The notes under the pieces are model-generated. The model made no database searches and had not been told where the DNA came from. It saw only the letters and a list, made by a program, of their open reading frames with translations. Of a stretch of 64,000 bases of DNA, positions 10,765-21,754 are shown one piece after another; positions within the stretch are counted from its first letter, which is position 1, and every line of letters begins with the position of its first letter. The position numbers and the translations under genes are program-made. Origin of the DNA: Triatoma infestans (lineage: Eukaryota > Arthropoda > Insecta > Hemiptera > Reduviidae); assembly GCA_011037195.1 (NCBI GenBank), contig JAAEAF010014552.1, positions 105,458 to 169,457 on the forward strand. Reading direction: 5' to 3'.

Positions 10765-11530
10765 TGGTGTGAAACACTCACACAACTTTCTCTTACTCCA
10801 GTTCTCAAAATTATAATTGACAAAATTTTATAGTTAGTGTACTAAATTTAATGAAATTCGTCGAAAACTGAATAAAAAAAAAAACTGTTCAGTAAAAGCG
10901 CACTTCCGGTTTACTAATTTTCTTGAAACTCGGAATTTTAGCAACCTATTTATTTCTAATTAATTTTTTTTTTTTTTTTATGATAAAATTGTATAATCAA
11001 CTATGATAGCCTTTAGAGAAACAAACGTAACCCAACCCTCCCCGAAAAGTGGCCCTTAAATGAATTTTCCCAGTGAAATGTTTTAAATAAAAGTTGTAGA
11101 TCTTTGTATGTTTAGTTTCAAGAAAATCGTTGGAGCGATTATTGAGAAAGTCCTGAAAAAGTGAAAACAATCATTTAGTAATAGTAAATTGGTAATGTAA
11201 ACGCACTTCCGGTCATCCAATTTTTTTCATACTCGGAATTTCAGCAATAATTTCTAATTAATACTATTTAGATGACAGAATTGTCTAATAAATTGAAATA
11301 GCACTTTAAAAAAACCTAACCCCACCCCTCCGCGAAAAGTACCCTTAAATGAATATTTCCGGAGAAATGTTTCAAATAAAATTTGTATCCCTTTGTATGT
11401 ATAGTTGATGCACCAAGTTTCCAGAAAATGGTCGGAGCCATTTTTGAATGGCTCCTGTAAAATCAATTTCAAATTTATTGTAAGGTTCCAACACCCCACA
11501 GTTCATCAAAGTTAAAGAAAATTTGGCAAT
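10765..11530 (+). repeat. Family F array, copy 2
   Basis: It starts with CTGGTGTGAAACACTCACAC and AACTTTCTCTTACTCC and holds two tandem ~300-bp modules. Each has GCACTTCCGGT, a C(T/A)CGGAATTT(T/C)AGCAA block, a GATAGAATTGT or GACAGAATTGTCT block, AACCC(A/C)ACCCCTCC, CCCTTAAATGAAT, GAAATGTTT and TTTGTATGT. It aligns along its length with 50600-51350. The minus frame 11254-11499 is a translation of this repeat. Confidence 0.75.
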
Positions 11531-12806
11531 TGGGACTTAAGAATTACAAAAAAAATTTTTTTTTGAAAATGTACTATTCAAATGTATTTAAATTTTCAAA
11601 AAAAAAAAAAACCTCCCATAATATTTCAAATCAAATTCAAAGGATAAAAATTTTTACTAATATATTTCCAAACACAAAATACTACTATGATGGAAACAGC
11701 GAGGAGAAACATAAAATACCTCTTACGTCACCACATTACTGTATAGTTGACTTAACACGTCCATAACACCACCAAATCACTGCAACACGCTCTTGCTATA
11801 TTAGTATTAAACAATATCTAATGAAAGTAAAAATAAAAGTTATATGATATAATTGCTCAAAGAACGGACAGACTTTTATAAAACAGCAATATTGTTCTTT
11901 AATTAATTTTTTTAGACCGCATAGTGTGGCTACAGGTGCGAGCGGTAGGGCTTTATTCCCATTCAAACAGTATGTACCGGGTATCGAAAGAAAAGTAGGC
12001 AATTTATAATCATTCTTTTCAGTCTTCTGTCCTAGGTAGATAAGAAATAGATGCACTAAAATCTGTAAATGCAGACATAAACTGAAAATAAATAAATAAA
12101 TAAAACCATTTTAAAAAAAAAGTTCATTAAAATGGTAAAGCTTGAGAAAACAAGATTTGATCATTAAAAATTTAAAAAAACAAAACAACGAGAATCAAAA
12201 TGAAATTTCAATGAAAAAGAGAGATAGAAAAAGACAAGACATCAAAATTAAAAATCCATTATAAGCTCTGCTTAACTAACAAGACTAATGACAAATCCCT
12301 CACTCAGTAAAAGTCACGATAGGAAGGGAGGAATTTATAAAGCATGAAGAAGTAGTGAGAAAGTAAAAAGAAGACAGCTGTGACTTCTTCAACAATCATC
12401 TCGTTTCAAAAGTTATGGCAACTTCTTAGAGGTACTAGAAGAACAACTAGAAGAAGGCCCCGCACGAAAAAACCTTTGCGCTCTCTCTTTATAGCGCAAA
12501 GACTCATTAAGAAGGCAAGTTAGTTAAAAGTAAAATTTACAAATATTAAGACTCGGAGAAAGTAAATCAACACTAATAATGTTTTTTTTTTAAAAAAAAT
12601 AAAAAGAAGAGTTTAAAACATCCTTTTGGCCTTTCAAAGAGAATTTTTAATATGTTTTTTTAACAGAAAAGTAAAGATGGTTTTTATAATTGGTAGGAGG
12701 AGAAAAGTCTTAAATAACTAGGTCTCACCTTCTTAACGTAAAGACAAACGCTAAGTGTTTATCTCCTTCTTTTATCACTAATTACACTGATATGAGGTAC
12801 AATGGA
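11531..12806. other. Unassigned AT-rich stretch
   Basis: Frames at 11530-11766 (plus) and 11796-12056 (minus) have no recognisable domain. There is an (AAAT)n run near 12085-12103 that could be an old LINE or SINE tail, and a purine-rich stretch 12180-12700. No gene is supported. Confidence 0.4.
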
Positions 12807-13585
12807 TGTGAGAAGGTGAGAGAAATTAAGTAGTATGGGTTATAAGATGAAATATATGCTGAACACTGTATAATGAAATGAACTCACAAACTGCAAGGAC
12901 TTTACAAGTATAATAGAAGTCAGGAAGCGAGAGATATAGACCGAGTTATGAGAAAGGTAGTAGAAAATTGCTGACTCTTTGCTAACTGGTCGTAAACTAT
13001 TGTAAAAACTGTCCCCTTGTAGATCTAGCTCAGTTGTATATATACAGAGTCTCCCACTCTCCCTAAGTAGCGAGTAACTAGATTGTGAATTTTGTGTCTC
13101 TCTGTGCTCTTCGGATCCTATTACATCATCCAGAGGTGTACCTGGACAACGTGGTGCTTGTGGCGGTAGAGGGGGAAACGCAGAGGTCCAGTTGGAGGTG
13201 GATCTGGCGCCAGAAATCCAAACAAGAACAAAGGGAAATAATAACTAATTTTATTTATAAATATGTACAAATTAAACAGCAAATATTCATTTCTTTAAAT
13301 ACACTTCAATTTTCATAGGACTCCAAGCAATAAATGAAGTCAACTCACAAACTGCAAGGATTTTACACGTATATGGAAGTTAGTATCGAGAGATATAGAC
13401 TGAGTGATGAGAAAGGTAAATAGAAGGTTGCTGACTGGTTGTTAACTGGTCGTAAAATGTTGTAAAAACTGTCCTCTTGTAGAGGTTTATATACAGAGTC
13501 TCCCATTCTAGTCTAGCCTAAGTAGCGAGTAACTAGATGGTCAAATTTGTGTTTCTCTCTGCTCTTCGGATCCTATCACAGAGGC
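12807..13585 (+). mobile_element. Two direct family-E LTRs, possible miniature LTR element
   Basis: LTR 1 (12807-13127) starts TGTGAGAA and ends GGATCCTATTACA. A second direct copy (about 13331-13585, lacking ~80 bp of its 5' end) ends GGATCCTATCACA. Shared blocks include ACTCACAAACTGCAAGGA, CTGGTCGTAAA, AAACTGTCC, TATACAGAGTCTCCCA and TAAGTAGCGAGTAACTAGAT. The ~200 bp between them contains TGGCGCCAGAAATCC, similar to a primer-binding site but ~75 bp inside rather than adjacent to the LTR. It could be a TRIM-like element or two neighbouring LTR fragments. Confidence 0.55.
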
Positions 13586-13980
13586 AAGCAAGAACGAATA
13601 TCTACTCCTATATATTTTCGAGCAACAAAAATACCATGATCACCACAATACTGTGACACTGACATATTCTCAAGCACACTACCACATTGGCTGCGTCATT
13701 GATATTACCACCCATTTCACTACTTAGTCACTACAACATGCCCTTATTATCGCTGGCATATTTGGCAAGACTTTTAAACTAATCAACAATCTCCCAGAGA
13801 GATATCACAATATCCAGCACAGGTGGACCCAGCTTTTCTATATTCAGAATACTAATTTCAATTTTATGTTAAAAATATTATTTTCTCTTATTGCTGACGC
13901 GTATTGCAATCGTGCCGAATTTGCGAATCAATTTTTCACCGGATATAAACGTTGTGGTTTTCTCTGAATGAGATGGTTTT
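13586..13980. other. Unassigned stretch
   Basis: No coding frame or known terminus. The text CACTACAACATGCCC near 13730 resembles CACTGCAACACGCTC near 11778, so a short dispersed repeat may be present. Confidence 0.35.
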
Positions 13981-14027
13981 ATATATATATATAAATATGA
14001 GTTTCATATATATATATATATATATGA
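13981..14027. repeat. (AT)n microsatellite
   Basis: Two alternating AT runs are separated by AAATATGAGTTTC. It lies directly upstream of the LINE coding remnant. Confidence 0.9.
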
Positions 14028-14028
14028 G

Positions 14029-14639
14029 AAGTGGTGGTATAAAAAGAACAGAATTGAGGTTGTTAATAATTTTAAATATTTGGGGATCATACTTTCATCA
14101 AATTTATCATTAGAAAAACACTTTACAGAAAGATTATTAAAAGCTAAATTATCTATTAATAGTTTTAATAATGTATTAATGAATAAAAACAGACCTTTTT
14201 TGTCAAAACTACAAATATTTTATGCCGTTTCAAGGGCGATAATTTGTTATGGAGCACAAATTTTTATCAAGGAAATATTTAATTTATCGCTAAATACACC
14301 AGATTATATTTTATATTTGGAACCTCATCTATTCCCGACGTTTGTGTTTACACTTTCCTTGCACTTAAAATATATTTATAGGTGTTTAGACCTTGCTGTC
14401 AACAGGTATCCACATATTGTAGTTAAAGAAATAATCAAAAGTTATTCTGGTTCTGTGAATGGAAAAATATCTGTGATAAATATGGAATTCCGTTAGACAG
14501 ATTAATTAATAGACAAATTAAAATAATAGATGTTGTAGCTGTTATTAAAGAAAATCTTTCTAATAGATATATAAATCTCTATTAAAGAGCAAATATCACC
14601 CATAGTATAAAGAACTTAAGTTTAATAAAATATCTACAG
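14029..14639 (+). pseudogene. LINE reverse transcriptase C-terminal region (5' of the solo LTR)
   Basis: The frame gives NNFKYLGIILSSNLSLEKHF, the conserved block after the catalytic core of non-LTR reverse transcriptases, then the AVSRAIICYGAQIF block. A deletion follows, then NTPDYILYLE, LSLHLKYIYRCLDL and VVKEIIKSY. A frameshift near 14450 moves the continuation (CDKYGIPLDRLINRQIKI) to another frame that reaches a stop near 14585. Upstream RT catalytic and endonuclease domains are missing (5' truncation). An intact protein would copy its own RNA at a nicked target. The clade is CR1/Jockey-like at best guess. Confidence 0.85.
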
Positions 14640-15319
14640 TGTAATGACATGGCAAAGTCATAGCAATGTCAAACCTTCACAACAGATAACAAAGAAAGAA
14701 TAATTTACAACTAGTGGCTTAGCCAGCTGCCTGACTTCAAGACAAGGCCGCGGCCAAACAAACAAACCAAGGGTAAATACCCTTACATCAAAGCAAGCAC
14801 CGCTAAGGCGGGCCACTGACCTAAATCGGTGGTCACCAAACTAACCAAGGTCGCACACTAGGACAGATGTCTTGGTGTGAGTGTGGCCAACACTAATATA
14901 TAAACTCGCCCCATTGGAAGAGGGGATGATTATACGATTATACTTGAGTACGTCTTCATATACGAGCAGCTTGAGTTTACGCGTCCCTATACAGTTTTTA
15001 TTTATACTTATTTCCTTAGTTGTGCATCTTAGTTCATTTATTTTAATCATCCTAAATTATTAGTTATTTATCTCCTATTTATTTCTAAGTATTTCTTGTT
15101 AATAGTTACCATTAATCACGTTTAAATTATTGTTCAAATACAGTCTATTTTTATAAAATCTGTGTTAATAATTCGGGCACTAACTTCCAAAAATCTCTAA
15201 ACTAACTTCCGCCCTCTTCAAGACATATACTACATACCATAGGAATCACATTAAACGATTCCTCTACATCTTGTAGTATCACGGTGGGATTAGACCATCC
15301 AATAAACTATTCCACTACA
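14640..15319 (+). mobile_element. Solo LTR inserted in the LINE
   Basis: It begins TGTAATGACATGG and ends ATTCCACTACA, with ACAG directly before (14636-14639) and directly after (15320-15323), a 4-bp target duplication (5 bp if one edge base is shared). Family members lie at 17991-18753 and 41136-41786. A TATATAA box at about 14897 and the GC-flanked GCGTCCCTATACAG block suggest the promoter region. No internal retroviral-type genes are present, so it is a solo LTR left by recombination. Superfamily unassigned. Confidence 0.9.
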
Positions 15320-15323
15320 ACAG

Positions 15324-16083
15324 TAACTTAGATTGACAGTCAATAAGTTGGATATTTAAGATACGTGGGGAATTACTATACCTGAATAAGTACTGTTTTG
15401 ATAAGGAGATAGAAACGTGCTCTCTCTGCAATACTAGAGAAGATGAAAATATCTTCCATTTTATAGCTACCTGTCCAATTCTAAATGAATTTAGATTATT
15501 GTATCTTAATAAAGCACAATTAAATAGAGAGGCGTTCAAAGATTATGCAAATGGAAAAGACTGGGGTAGCTTAATCAAATTTTGTAGACAGGCATGGCAA
15601 TATAGATATTTTTTGGTATCCGAATTTAATTTTTAATGAACGATAATAGAATGCAATTATTCTATAATTTTATTCAATAATTAAAATTTATTAAATGAGG
15701 TATTATTTGTTCTATTTGTTCCTGATAGATAACATAGAGCCTCAAGTGAAAGAATATAATTTGCAAACAAGTTTATGATTTATAAATTGATTTTTACTTT
15801 TTCCAAAATTCTATTCCATTTTTTTAATTTAAAATTCTCTTTCTTCTTTTTCTGTTTTAGTTATGTATTTTAGTACCATTATTATTGTTTAATTTTAATT
15901 ATTTTACTTTCTAATTATGAAAAACAACTACCTTTAATTATATATAAAAATGTTGTAATTACGTAGCAACTCCTCAGACGGTCCTATGGACCATGAGAAT
16001 GGTCTGTCAGTTAGTGTATTTTCTATTTTCTGTTTTCATTTGTATATTTTGCTTATTCAATAAAAACATTTATTATTATTATA
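15324..16083 (+). pseudogene. LINE C-terminus and 3' UTR (3' of the solo LTR)
   Basis: The frame resumes with SWIFKIRGELLYLNKYCF, then CSLCNTREDENIFHFIATC, a CxxC...HxxxxC zinc knuckle typical of the LINE C-terminus, and reaches a stop at about 15635. The 3' UTR runs on to an AATAAA-like signal and a (TTA)n tail near 16070-16083. Together with 14029-14639 this is one LINE copy. The minus frame 15315-15539 is its shadow. Confidence 0.85.
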
Positions 16084-16760
16084 TGTTATGTAATCAGTAT
16101 ACCTCATGAAGTAAAAATCGCAGCAATTTCAAACTTGATACTTCGTTTAAGTTCTATTTGGGCACTCAACAGTAAGTTTCAGTCAAAATCGGTCAATCGT
16201 AAGTACATTTTTACTTAAGAGATTTTTTTTTATAGTTTTTTACCATTTTCTCAAGACGGCTCCCACGAATTTCTGTAAACTTTGTGCACAACTATACATA
16301 AAAAAGAACTACAACTTTTATTTGAAATTGTTTTGTGAGAAAATTCAATTTGAGCGGCTTTACTGGGGGAGGAGAGAGTTTAGGCTTTCCTCTAAAATGC
16401 CTTTTACATGTACATATATATTATAAGATCCTAATATCTATATAAAATGAATGAGATTCACCTATGTTGATGAAAATCTATATTTGAAAAAAATCGGCTG
16501 ACCGAAAATGCTTTAATGAACTTTTTCTTTTTTAATTTTTACGATTTTCTCATTAGAGATACTAGAGTTTCTTTGAAAAAATAGATATAGTACATTTGTT
16601 TGAAAAAAATGTTCTGCGTAAGTAGATTTTAGAGATGTTCTGGAAGAGCTGAAAGGTTCCCTCAAATGTCGTTTTTAGTTAGGCTCTCTCAGCCATACAT
16701 ATTATACATATATGCTATTGAGTCTGTTAAACTGAAAGAAATTTTCAATTATAACTCCGT
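16084..16760. repeat. Family F-related modules, copy 3
   Basis: It contains F-type phrases: CCATTTTCTCAAGACGGCTC, ACTTTTATTTGAAA, TTTCCTCTAAAATG, ATCGGCTGACCG and AAACTTGATACTTCG. Copies are diverged and the module borders are not clear. No coding frame. Confidence 0.5.
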
Positions 16761-17334
16761 AAATTGCAGCAGAGTAAAAAATCGTGTGACCCCCAACTAC
16801 GACCCTTATTTACAAAATGGTTTCATTTAATAAAATAGTTTCTTTCTTTAAATATAATGTGTTTGTACCATTTTTTTTTTTTTTTTTTTTTTGCATTTAA
16901 AGAGCTATAATACTGATCAACTTATTACTTCTCACAATATTCCTTATAATAGCACACACAATTTAGTTGCTAAAATAATATTTCCCTCCAAAGAAGGAAG
17001 GTGGCTTAAAAAGAAAGTCTTAACGTACTTAAAAAAAAAAAAAAAAAATAGAAGATAAGGTTTTCTGCTGAAAAAGCTTTTTTCATTATAGCTCCTCTCA
17101 ACTTAGTGCTCTGGCTCTCCTTCCTTTGGGAGGATTTCTTTTAAGGGTAATTCCTTTTAGTGTTTAGATAGTAGACTTATTTTAAAGTTTGCTATTCCTA
17201 GCCTTTGAATCTCTTGGTTTCTTCCTAACTTTGAGGGCAACAAAAAAAGTTTTGAACTTAAGGAAATTCTAAAGCATTATAATAAAGCTGAAATAATTAA
17301 CGCCTTTACTGACAGACAAATAAACAAGACAAAT
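16761..17334. other. Unassigned stretch with poly-T and poly-A tracts
   Basis: A T run at about 16868-16892 and an A run at about 17031-17048 could be retroposon tails. CCTCCAAAGAAGGAAGG at 16984 is nearly complementary to CCTTCCTTTGGGAGG at 17119, which could form a weak long-range hairpin. No gene. Confidence 0.4.
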
Positions 17335-17785
17335 CTGGTGTGAAACACAATTTTCTCGTACTGCTGTTAATACAGTTGGATAAGTAGTAGATGTGAGAAC
17401 GAGAGAATTAGAGAGAATGAATTTAGGAATGTTAAGAAATAAACTAGATGGATGTGCGGAACACTATTTAACGAAATAGACACACAAACTGCAAGGAGTT
17501 TACACGGGTTGAATGATATTGGAGAATAATGTAGCGAACGAATAATTAGGAGAGGGATAGGCTGGCTGAGTATAGAAAGTAAGTAGAATGATATTGACTG
17601 ACTGGTGTCGATAACTGTTGTAAAAACTGTTCTTCTGTAGCTCTATATATATATATGGAAGTCTCCCTCCCTAGTTTGGCCTAAGTAGGAAATGACTAAT
17701 GTTTCGGATACCATTGATTTGGATCCTCAAGAACCTTAATGATTCGGATCCTCACGAATCTTAATGATTCCGATCCCATTACAGA
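17335..17785 (+). repeat. F terminus followed by family-E LTR
   Basis: ATCTGGTGTGAAACACAATT at 17333 is the F-family start. From about 17393 an E LTR follows: TGTGAGAACGAGAGAATT, GGAACACTAT, CACAAACTGCAAGGAG, ACTGTTGTAAAAACTGT, TAGTTTGGCCTAAGTAGG, with a triplicated ATTCGGATCCT-type block, ending CCCATTACA. The E copy carries extra internal repeats near its 3' end compared with 12807-13127. Confidence 0.6.
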
Positions 17786-17817
17786 TATAAAATGAATATT
17801 CAAATATTAACCCATTT

Positions 17818-18860
17818 CTCAGAGATATTTTCCGTGATAGCCAGCTTCTTTTTGTGGTCATCGACCGGTTTCGGGCTTTCGCCCATCATCAGGATGTTTT
17901 AGAGCAAATACAGTTGATACACTCAGTATCAGTATAAGACAGTATAGTTATATTGTATTTGCTCTGTGCAAGTCTATGTTATTACACTGTTGTAATGACA
18001 TAGCAATGTCAAAGCCTTCACAAAATATGACAAAAGGAAAGAATAATTTATAACTAGTGTTCCCACAGCCGGCCGCTGCCTTTTCATTCAATACAAGAGT
18101 ATCAAAGACAAGCACCGATAAAACACTGTTTATTGAACAGAAGCCACCTGGTCTTTGTAAATCACCGATGGGCGACCAAATCTGGCCACTGACCTAAATC
18201 ACTGGTCACCGTTCTAACCAAGGTCGCACGCTATTAGAGATGTCTTAGTGTGAGAACTTACTTACACACTTGATAGTGTGTGAGTAAGACTAATAAAAAC
18301 TTCGCCCCACTGGAAGTGGGGATGATATTATATCAGTAGCCACATCATCGTTCATTATTATTATATCAGTATCATTTTACAGCAGCAGTTAAACTTGAGT
18401 TCCGAGCGCGTCCCTATACAAGGTTTGACTTATAATTATTTTCATAGTTGTGCATATTTATTATAATCATTTTATCATAATTATAAGCATTTATTATAAT
18501 CAGTTTATTTATTATAATCATTTTATTAAATTATTTGTATTTAACTCTTAAAATTATTTATTTACTTTTATCAAATCATATTAATTGTAGTTACCATTAG
18601 GCTCATTCAAATTATTGTTAAAATATATTCTATTTTTATAAATTCAGTGTTAGTAATTCAAGCATTAACTCTCTAAACTAACTTCCGCCTAATAAATCCC
18701 CCTTCAAGACATCTAACTTCACACCTCAGGAATCACGTCAATGATTCCACTACAGCTGTTGACAAAAACATCCTGATGATAGGCGAAACGCCGAAAACCG
18801 ATCGAATGACCATGAAAAAGAAGAAGGCTATCACAGAAAATACTCTGATGCTGTCAGCTT
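17818..18860. mobile_element. Type-A palindromic element, split by an LTR
   Basis: Left arm (about 17818-17905) is the A repeat in reverse: TATTTTCCGTGATAGCC, TGGTCATCGACCGG, TTTCGGGCTTTCGCCCATC. The right half begins TTTGCTCTGTGCAAGTC at 17959, breaks at 17990, and resumes at 18754 with GACAAAAACATCCTGATGAT and the A core to 18860. The intervening 17991-18753 is a solo LTR. Without it the element would be ~280 bp, similar to 32055-32392 and 59531-59852. Confidence 0.85.
17991..18753 (+). mobile_element. Solo LTR inserted in the type-A palindrome
   Basis: Same family as 14640-15319: begins TGTAATGACAT, shares AAAGAATAATTTA, GGCCACTGACCTAAATC, CAAGGTCGCAC, GATGTCTTAGTGTGAG, GCGTCCCTATACA, and ends AATGATTCCACTACA. 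CTGT precedes it and GCTGT follows, consistent with a 4-5-bp target duplication. It is longer than the first copy because of extra AT-rich TTTATTATAATCA repeats near 18450-18540. Confidence 0.85.
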
Positions 18861-18889
18861 GCGGAAACAACAACCACGACAATACTCAT

Positions 18890-18923
18890 TTCTCTCTCTC
18901 TCTCTATCTGATAAATATAATAT

Positions 18924-18975
<52 letters not shown>
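18890..18975. repeat. Compound microsatellite (CT)n-(AT)n-(GA)n
   Basis: A TCTC run, an AT run and a long GA run follow each other. The CT and GA runs are mutually complementary, so the tract could fold as a hairpin. The frame 18776-19054 that crosses it is not a gene. Confidence 0.95.
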
Positions 18976-18976
<1 letters not shown>

Positions 18977-18999
18977 GATGTGGTAACAATACCTACCCT

Positions 19000-19560
19000 A
19001 GCAGATTGTTTAGTAAATACAGAAAAAAATAACAAAACTGTCCTTAGCCCATAATGGGAAAACAGGAGAGAGGAAAAATAGGAATAAGGAAATAATTCTT
19101 GTGTGCCTCTAACACTTGGGACTTCACCAATACACTGCTGCCTGGCTGATGATCGTAGATATAATTAAACGGGCTCCCAGAAACTGCTGGGCACGAAACC
19201 GGTAGTAACAATCATGTGATTTCACAATAAGTCCATGTAGACCGGGAGATCCGGTGTTACTTAATCAACACAAGGCAACCAGCATAGGGACAGACAGTAT
19301 CCAGAAAAACCAGAAGTAACAAAGTTGGGTTTTCACAATTAAGGGGCAACCAAACTGCGAAAGGCATGTACTGTGACCTACTCGAAGGGGGTATCAGATG
19401 GCGACCTACTCCTCCGAATATTGCATAGCGACTCTCTACACATACGACACTGCCTAACAGATTAGTAAATTATTTTCAAGGCAGTACAACACCGAACACA
19501 GATAATAAGAAGTGATTGCACTGTATTCCAGAAGTGAGAGCCAATAGCATTCAACCTAAG
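19000..19560. other. Unassigned, moderately GC-rich stretch
   Basis: Less AT-rich than the surroundings, with blocks such as CTGCTGGGCACGAAACCGG and CTACTCGAAGGGGGTATCAG. No recognisable protein, RNA or element terminus. Confidence 0.4.
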
Positions 19561-19564
19561 GCAA

Positions 19565-19770
19565 ATAAAATTCGAAATTTAATGCCACAATTTCTGCAAG
19601 ACTTCATAAAATCAATTTTTTGGGGGGAAAAATGTACAAATAAAAGAGAGAAATCTATAGCAGTACAGTCAGCATTCCAAGTTTAAAGAAAAATGATCGT
19701 TTTCGAGGAAATTCCACAAAACTCAAGATTCTTATTCTGCCATGGATTTTTTGAGGAAATTCAATGAACA
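19565..19770 (+). repeat. Family F-related module, copy 4
   Basis: It has GTTTAAAGAAAAATGATCG followed by TTTTCGAGGAAATTCC and AATTCAATGAACACAACC. It runs directly into a type-B repeat. Confidence 0.45.
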
Positions 19771-19960
19771 CAACCTTATAATCTCCCCACACGTATACAA
19801 CCAACAAACCAACAAGTGTGAGTGAAACAGTAACATTAAGTTGAAGTGAACTCTCTACATGAACTTGGTGAATTTGCTTTGACGATGGATGAAAATCCGA
19901 AACCAGTCAGGAACCAAAGGAATATGCATGCTACGGACGAATAAAATACCAGATGACATA
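19771..19960 (+). repeat. Type-B hairpin repeat, copy 2
   Basis: It shares ACCTTATAATCTCCCC, GTGTGAGTGAAACAG, CTCTACATGAACTTGGTGAA and TTTGACGATGGATGAAAA, then ATCCGAAACC and CATGCTACG with the other B copies. The hairpin core is intact: arms GGAT and ATCC around GAAA, followed by GAAAC. The minus frame 19855-20046 is not a gene. Confidence 0.75.
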
Positions 19961-20440
19961 TTGACGTTCGCTAAAAAACATTTTATTCCGTAATGAAGGA
20001 CCTCAAAATTGGACTCGAGTGCAAATGAAAGTAAAATTGATGGCAACAGAGAATGTAAAAAATGTGAAAAAATTCATTAAAAGTTTATGTATATTTGTAA
20101 ATTTAAAAAAAAAAACAAAAAAAAAAAACAGAATTCTATTAGTTGGAATAGTTTCATTACAGTCGGTACAAAGATCGACGTCATAGCCATACATAGCCAA
20201 TATATAGAATGTAAACCCCACCTACATCCCACATTAGTGGGAATATTTATAGAAACACATCTGGTTAGTATCAGGGTGGATATTTAAGAGGTAATCACCT
20301 GGTCACTTGAAAATTTAATAGATTTTTTTTTTAACTTAATTAACAAGCAAATAAAAAAACGTTTACGACAATATTAGCACGCAAATCCCCTGGAAAATTG
20401 ATAAGTTGAATAATTTATTAGTTATTATTTTAGCCAATTT
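19961..20440. other. Unassigned AT-rich stretch
   Basis: Overlapping short frames on both strands near 20003-20287 are driven by A/T runs. No gene supported. Confidence 0.35.
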
Positions 20441-21700
20441 TTTCATCATTACAGACTCTGTAGATCAAATTCATTCATTTTTTTAAATTTAAATTATTTA
20501 ATGCTGTTTAAAAAGTTAAATGTCTATTACTTTTATTTGAAACATTTTCCCAAGATCATTGATTTATTGGGGGGGGGGGTTCTGAGAGTGGGAGGCAACT
20601 ATAAAGCTTCCTCTAAATTACGACTTCAGTAAAAACAAATAGCACCAATTACTGTAATATTAAGGCACATTAAAAGAAGAAGTAGAAATATTCCAATTTA
20701 GCAGAGAATACTGGGATACAAAGAATTGGTTTTTAATTTTTGTAATTTTGTTTTTGAATTTTTAATTTCTGTAATAAAAGGATCATCGCTTTTAATTAAA
20801 AATATTTTTCTGAATAAAATTATCAAATGTTATTAGAATTTGTTCTTCTGGACTGCAATGTAATCACTTCAAGTTACTCCATGCCATTAATAGTCTCTAG
20901 ACTACCACTAAATTTATGTTAGCGTATATGTGTAAAAATTTAAGAATAAAGAAGAAGTTGTCAATCTTATAACTCGATTAACACAGGAAGAGAAAGTCTT
21001 ATTAAGTGTTTCACAATTATATTTCTATTTTTAATACCTGTGAAGAACACAGACAATCAATTTTTGTTCGAAACGTTGTATTTGTTGTCTATACGTAATA
21101 GAAAGTATTTTCAATAAATGAATCTCGTTAATTTCTTAAACTTAACTGAATATCAAATTTGAGCCTCTGGGAACATCTTTTGCGTACTCACAGTTATCTT
21201 TTGTGAGTTTCCGGTAACTAGTAGATATACGATGATGTCACAAATACGGTCCTTCTGTCCGGCGATGTGGGGCCGATCCATCATGCAGTTCAATTTTAAA
21301 TTTAAATTTTTAATACTGTTTAAACAGTTAAATGCCTATTACTTTTATTTGAAACATATTTTATTTGAGAGAGACAGGCAACGATAAGCTTCCCCTTAAA
21401 CTACGACTAAGTTTAGGCAGACTAATGTAGCAGACTAAAGTTACGCAGATTCAATTGTGCACAAAGCTTTATACGACAATGCGTATATATATATATATAG
21501 TGCCGTATCATACTTCAATGCACAAAAGTAATTAATAATCATAAAACGACAAAAAATTGCATTTTTTAATAAAATTTCTTAGAACTCACAAATGTAGTCT
21601 ATTAAGTCCATACGTAGATAGGTTAACCGAGTTTCCTCAAATTAGGAATCTTAGCAATTTTTGTAGGAAGCAGAAGTCTTTATTTTCAAAATAATAACAA
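20440..21700. repeat. Diverged family F region, copy 5
   Basis: F phrases recur: ACTTTTATTTGAAACATTTT, TTCCTCTAAATTACGAC, TGGACTGCAATGTAATCACTT (also at about 46052), TTTGTGAGTTTCCGGTAAC, AGGTTAACCGAGTTTCCTC. A run of nine or more G occurs at about 20570. A TTCGAAACGTTG motif at about 21069 recalls hairpin D. No gene. Confidence 0.4.
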
Positions 21701-21754
21701 TAATAGTGTGACAAATAATAATGGCAAACATCGTATCAATATTAATAAATAATT

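Noticed and set aside
12807..13127. Host promoter or enhancer
   Set aside because: The sequence is a multicopy LTR (family E) found at about ten sites in the window, and no host gene lies downstream.
18890..18975. CRISPR or other spaced array
   Set aside because: It is a compound CT/AT/GA microsatellite with no spacers.
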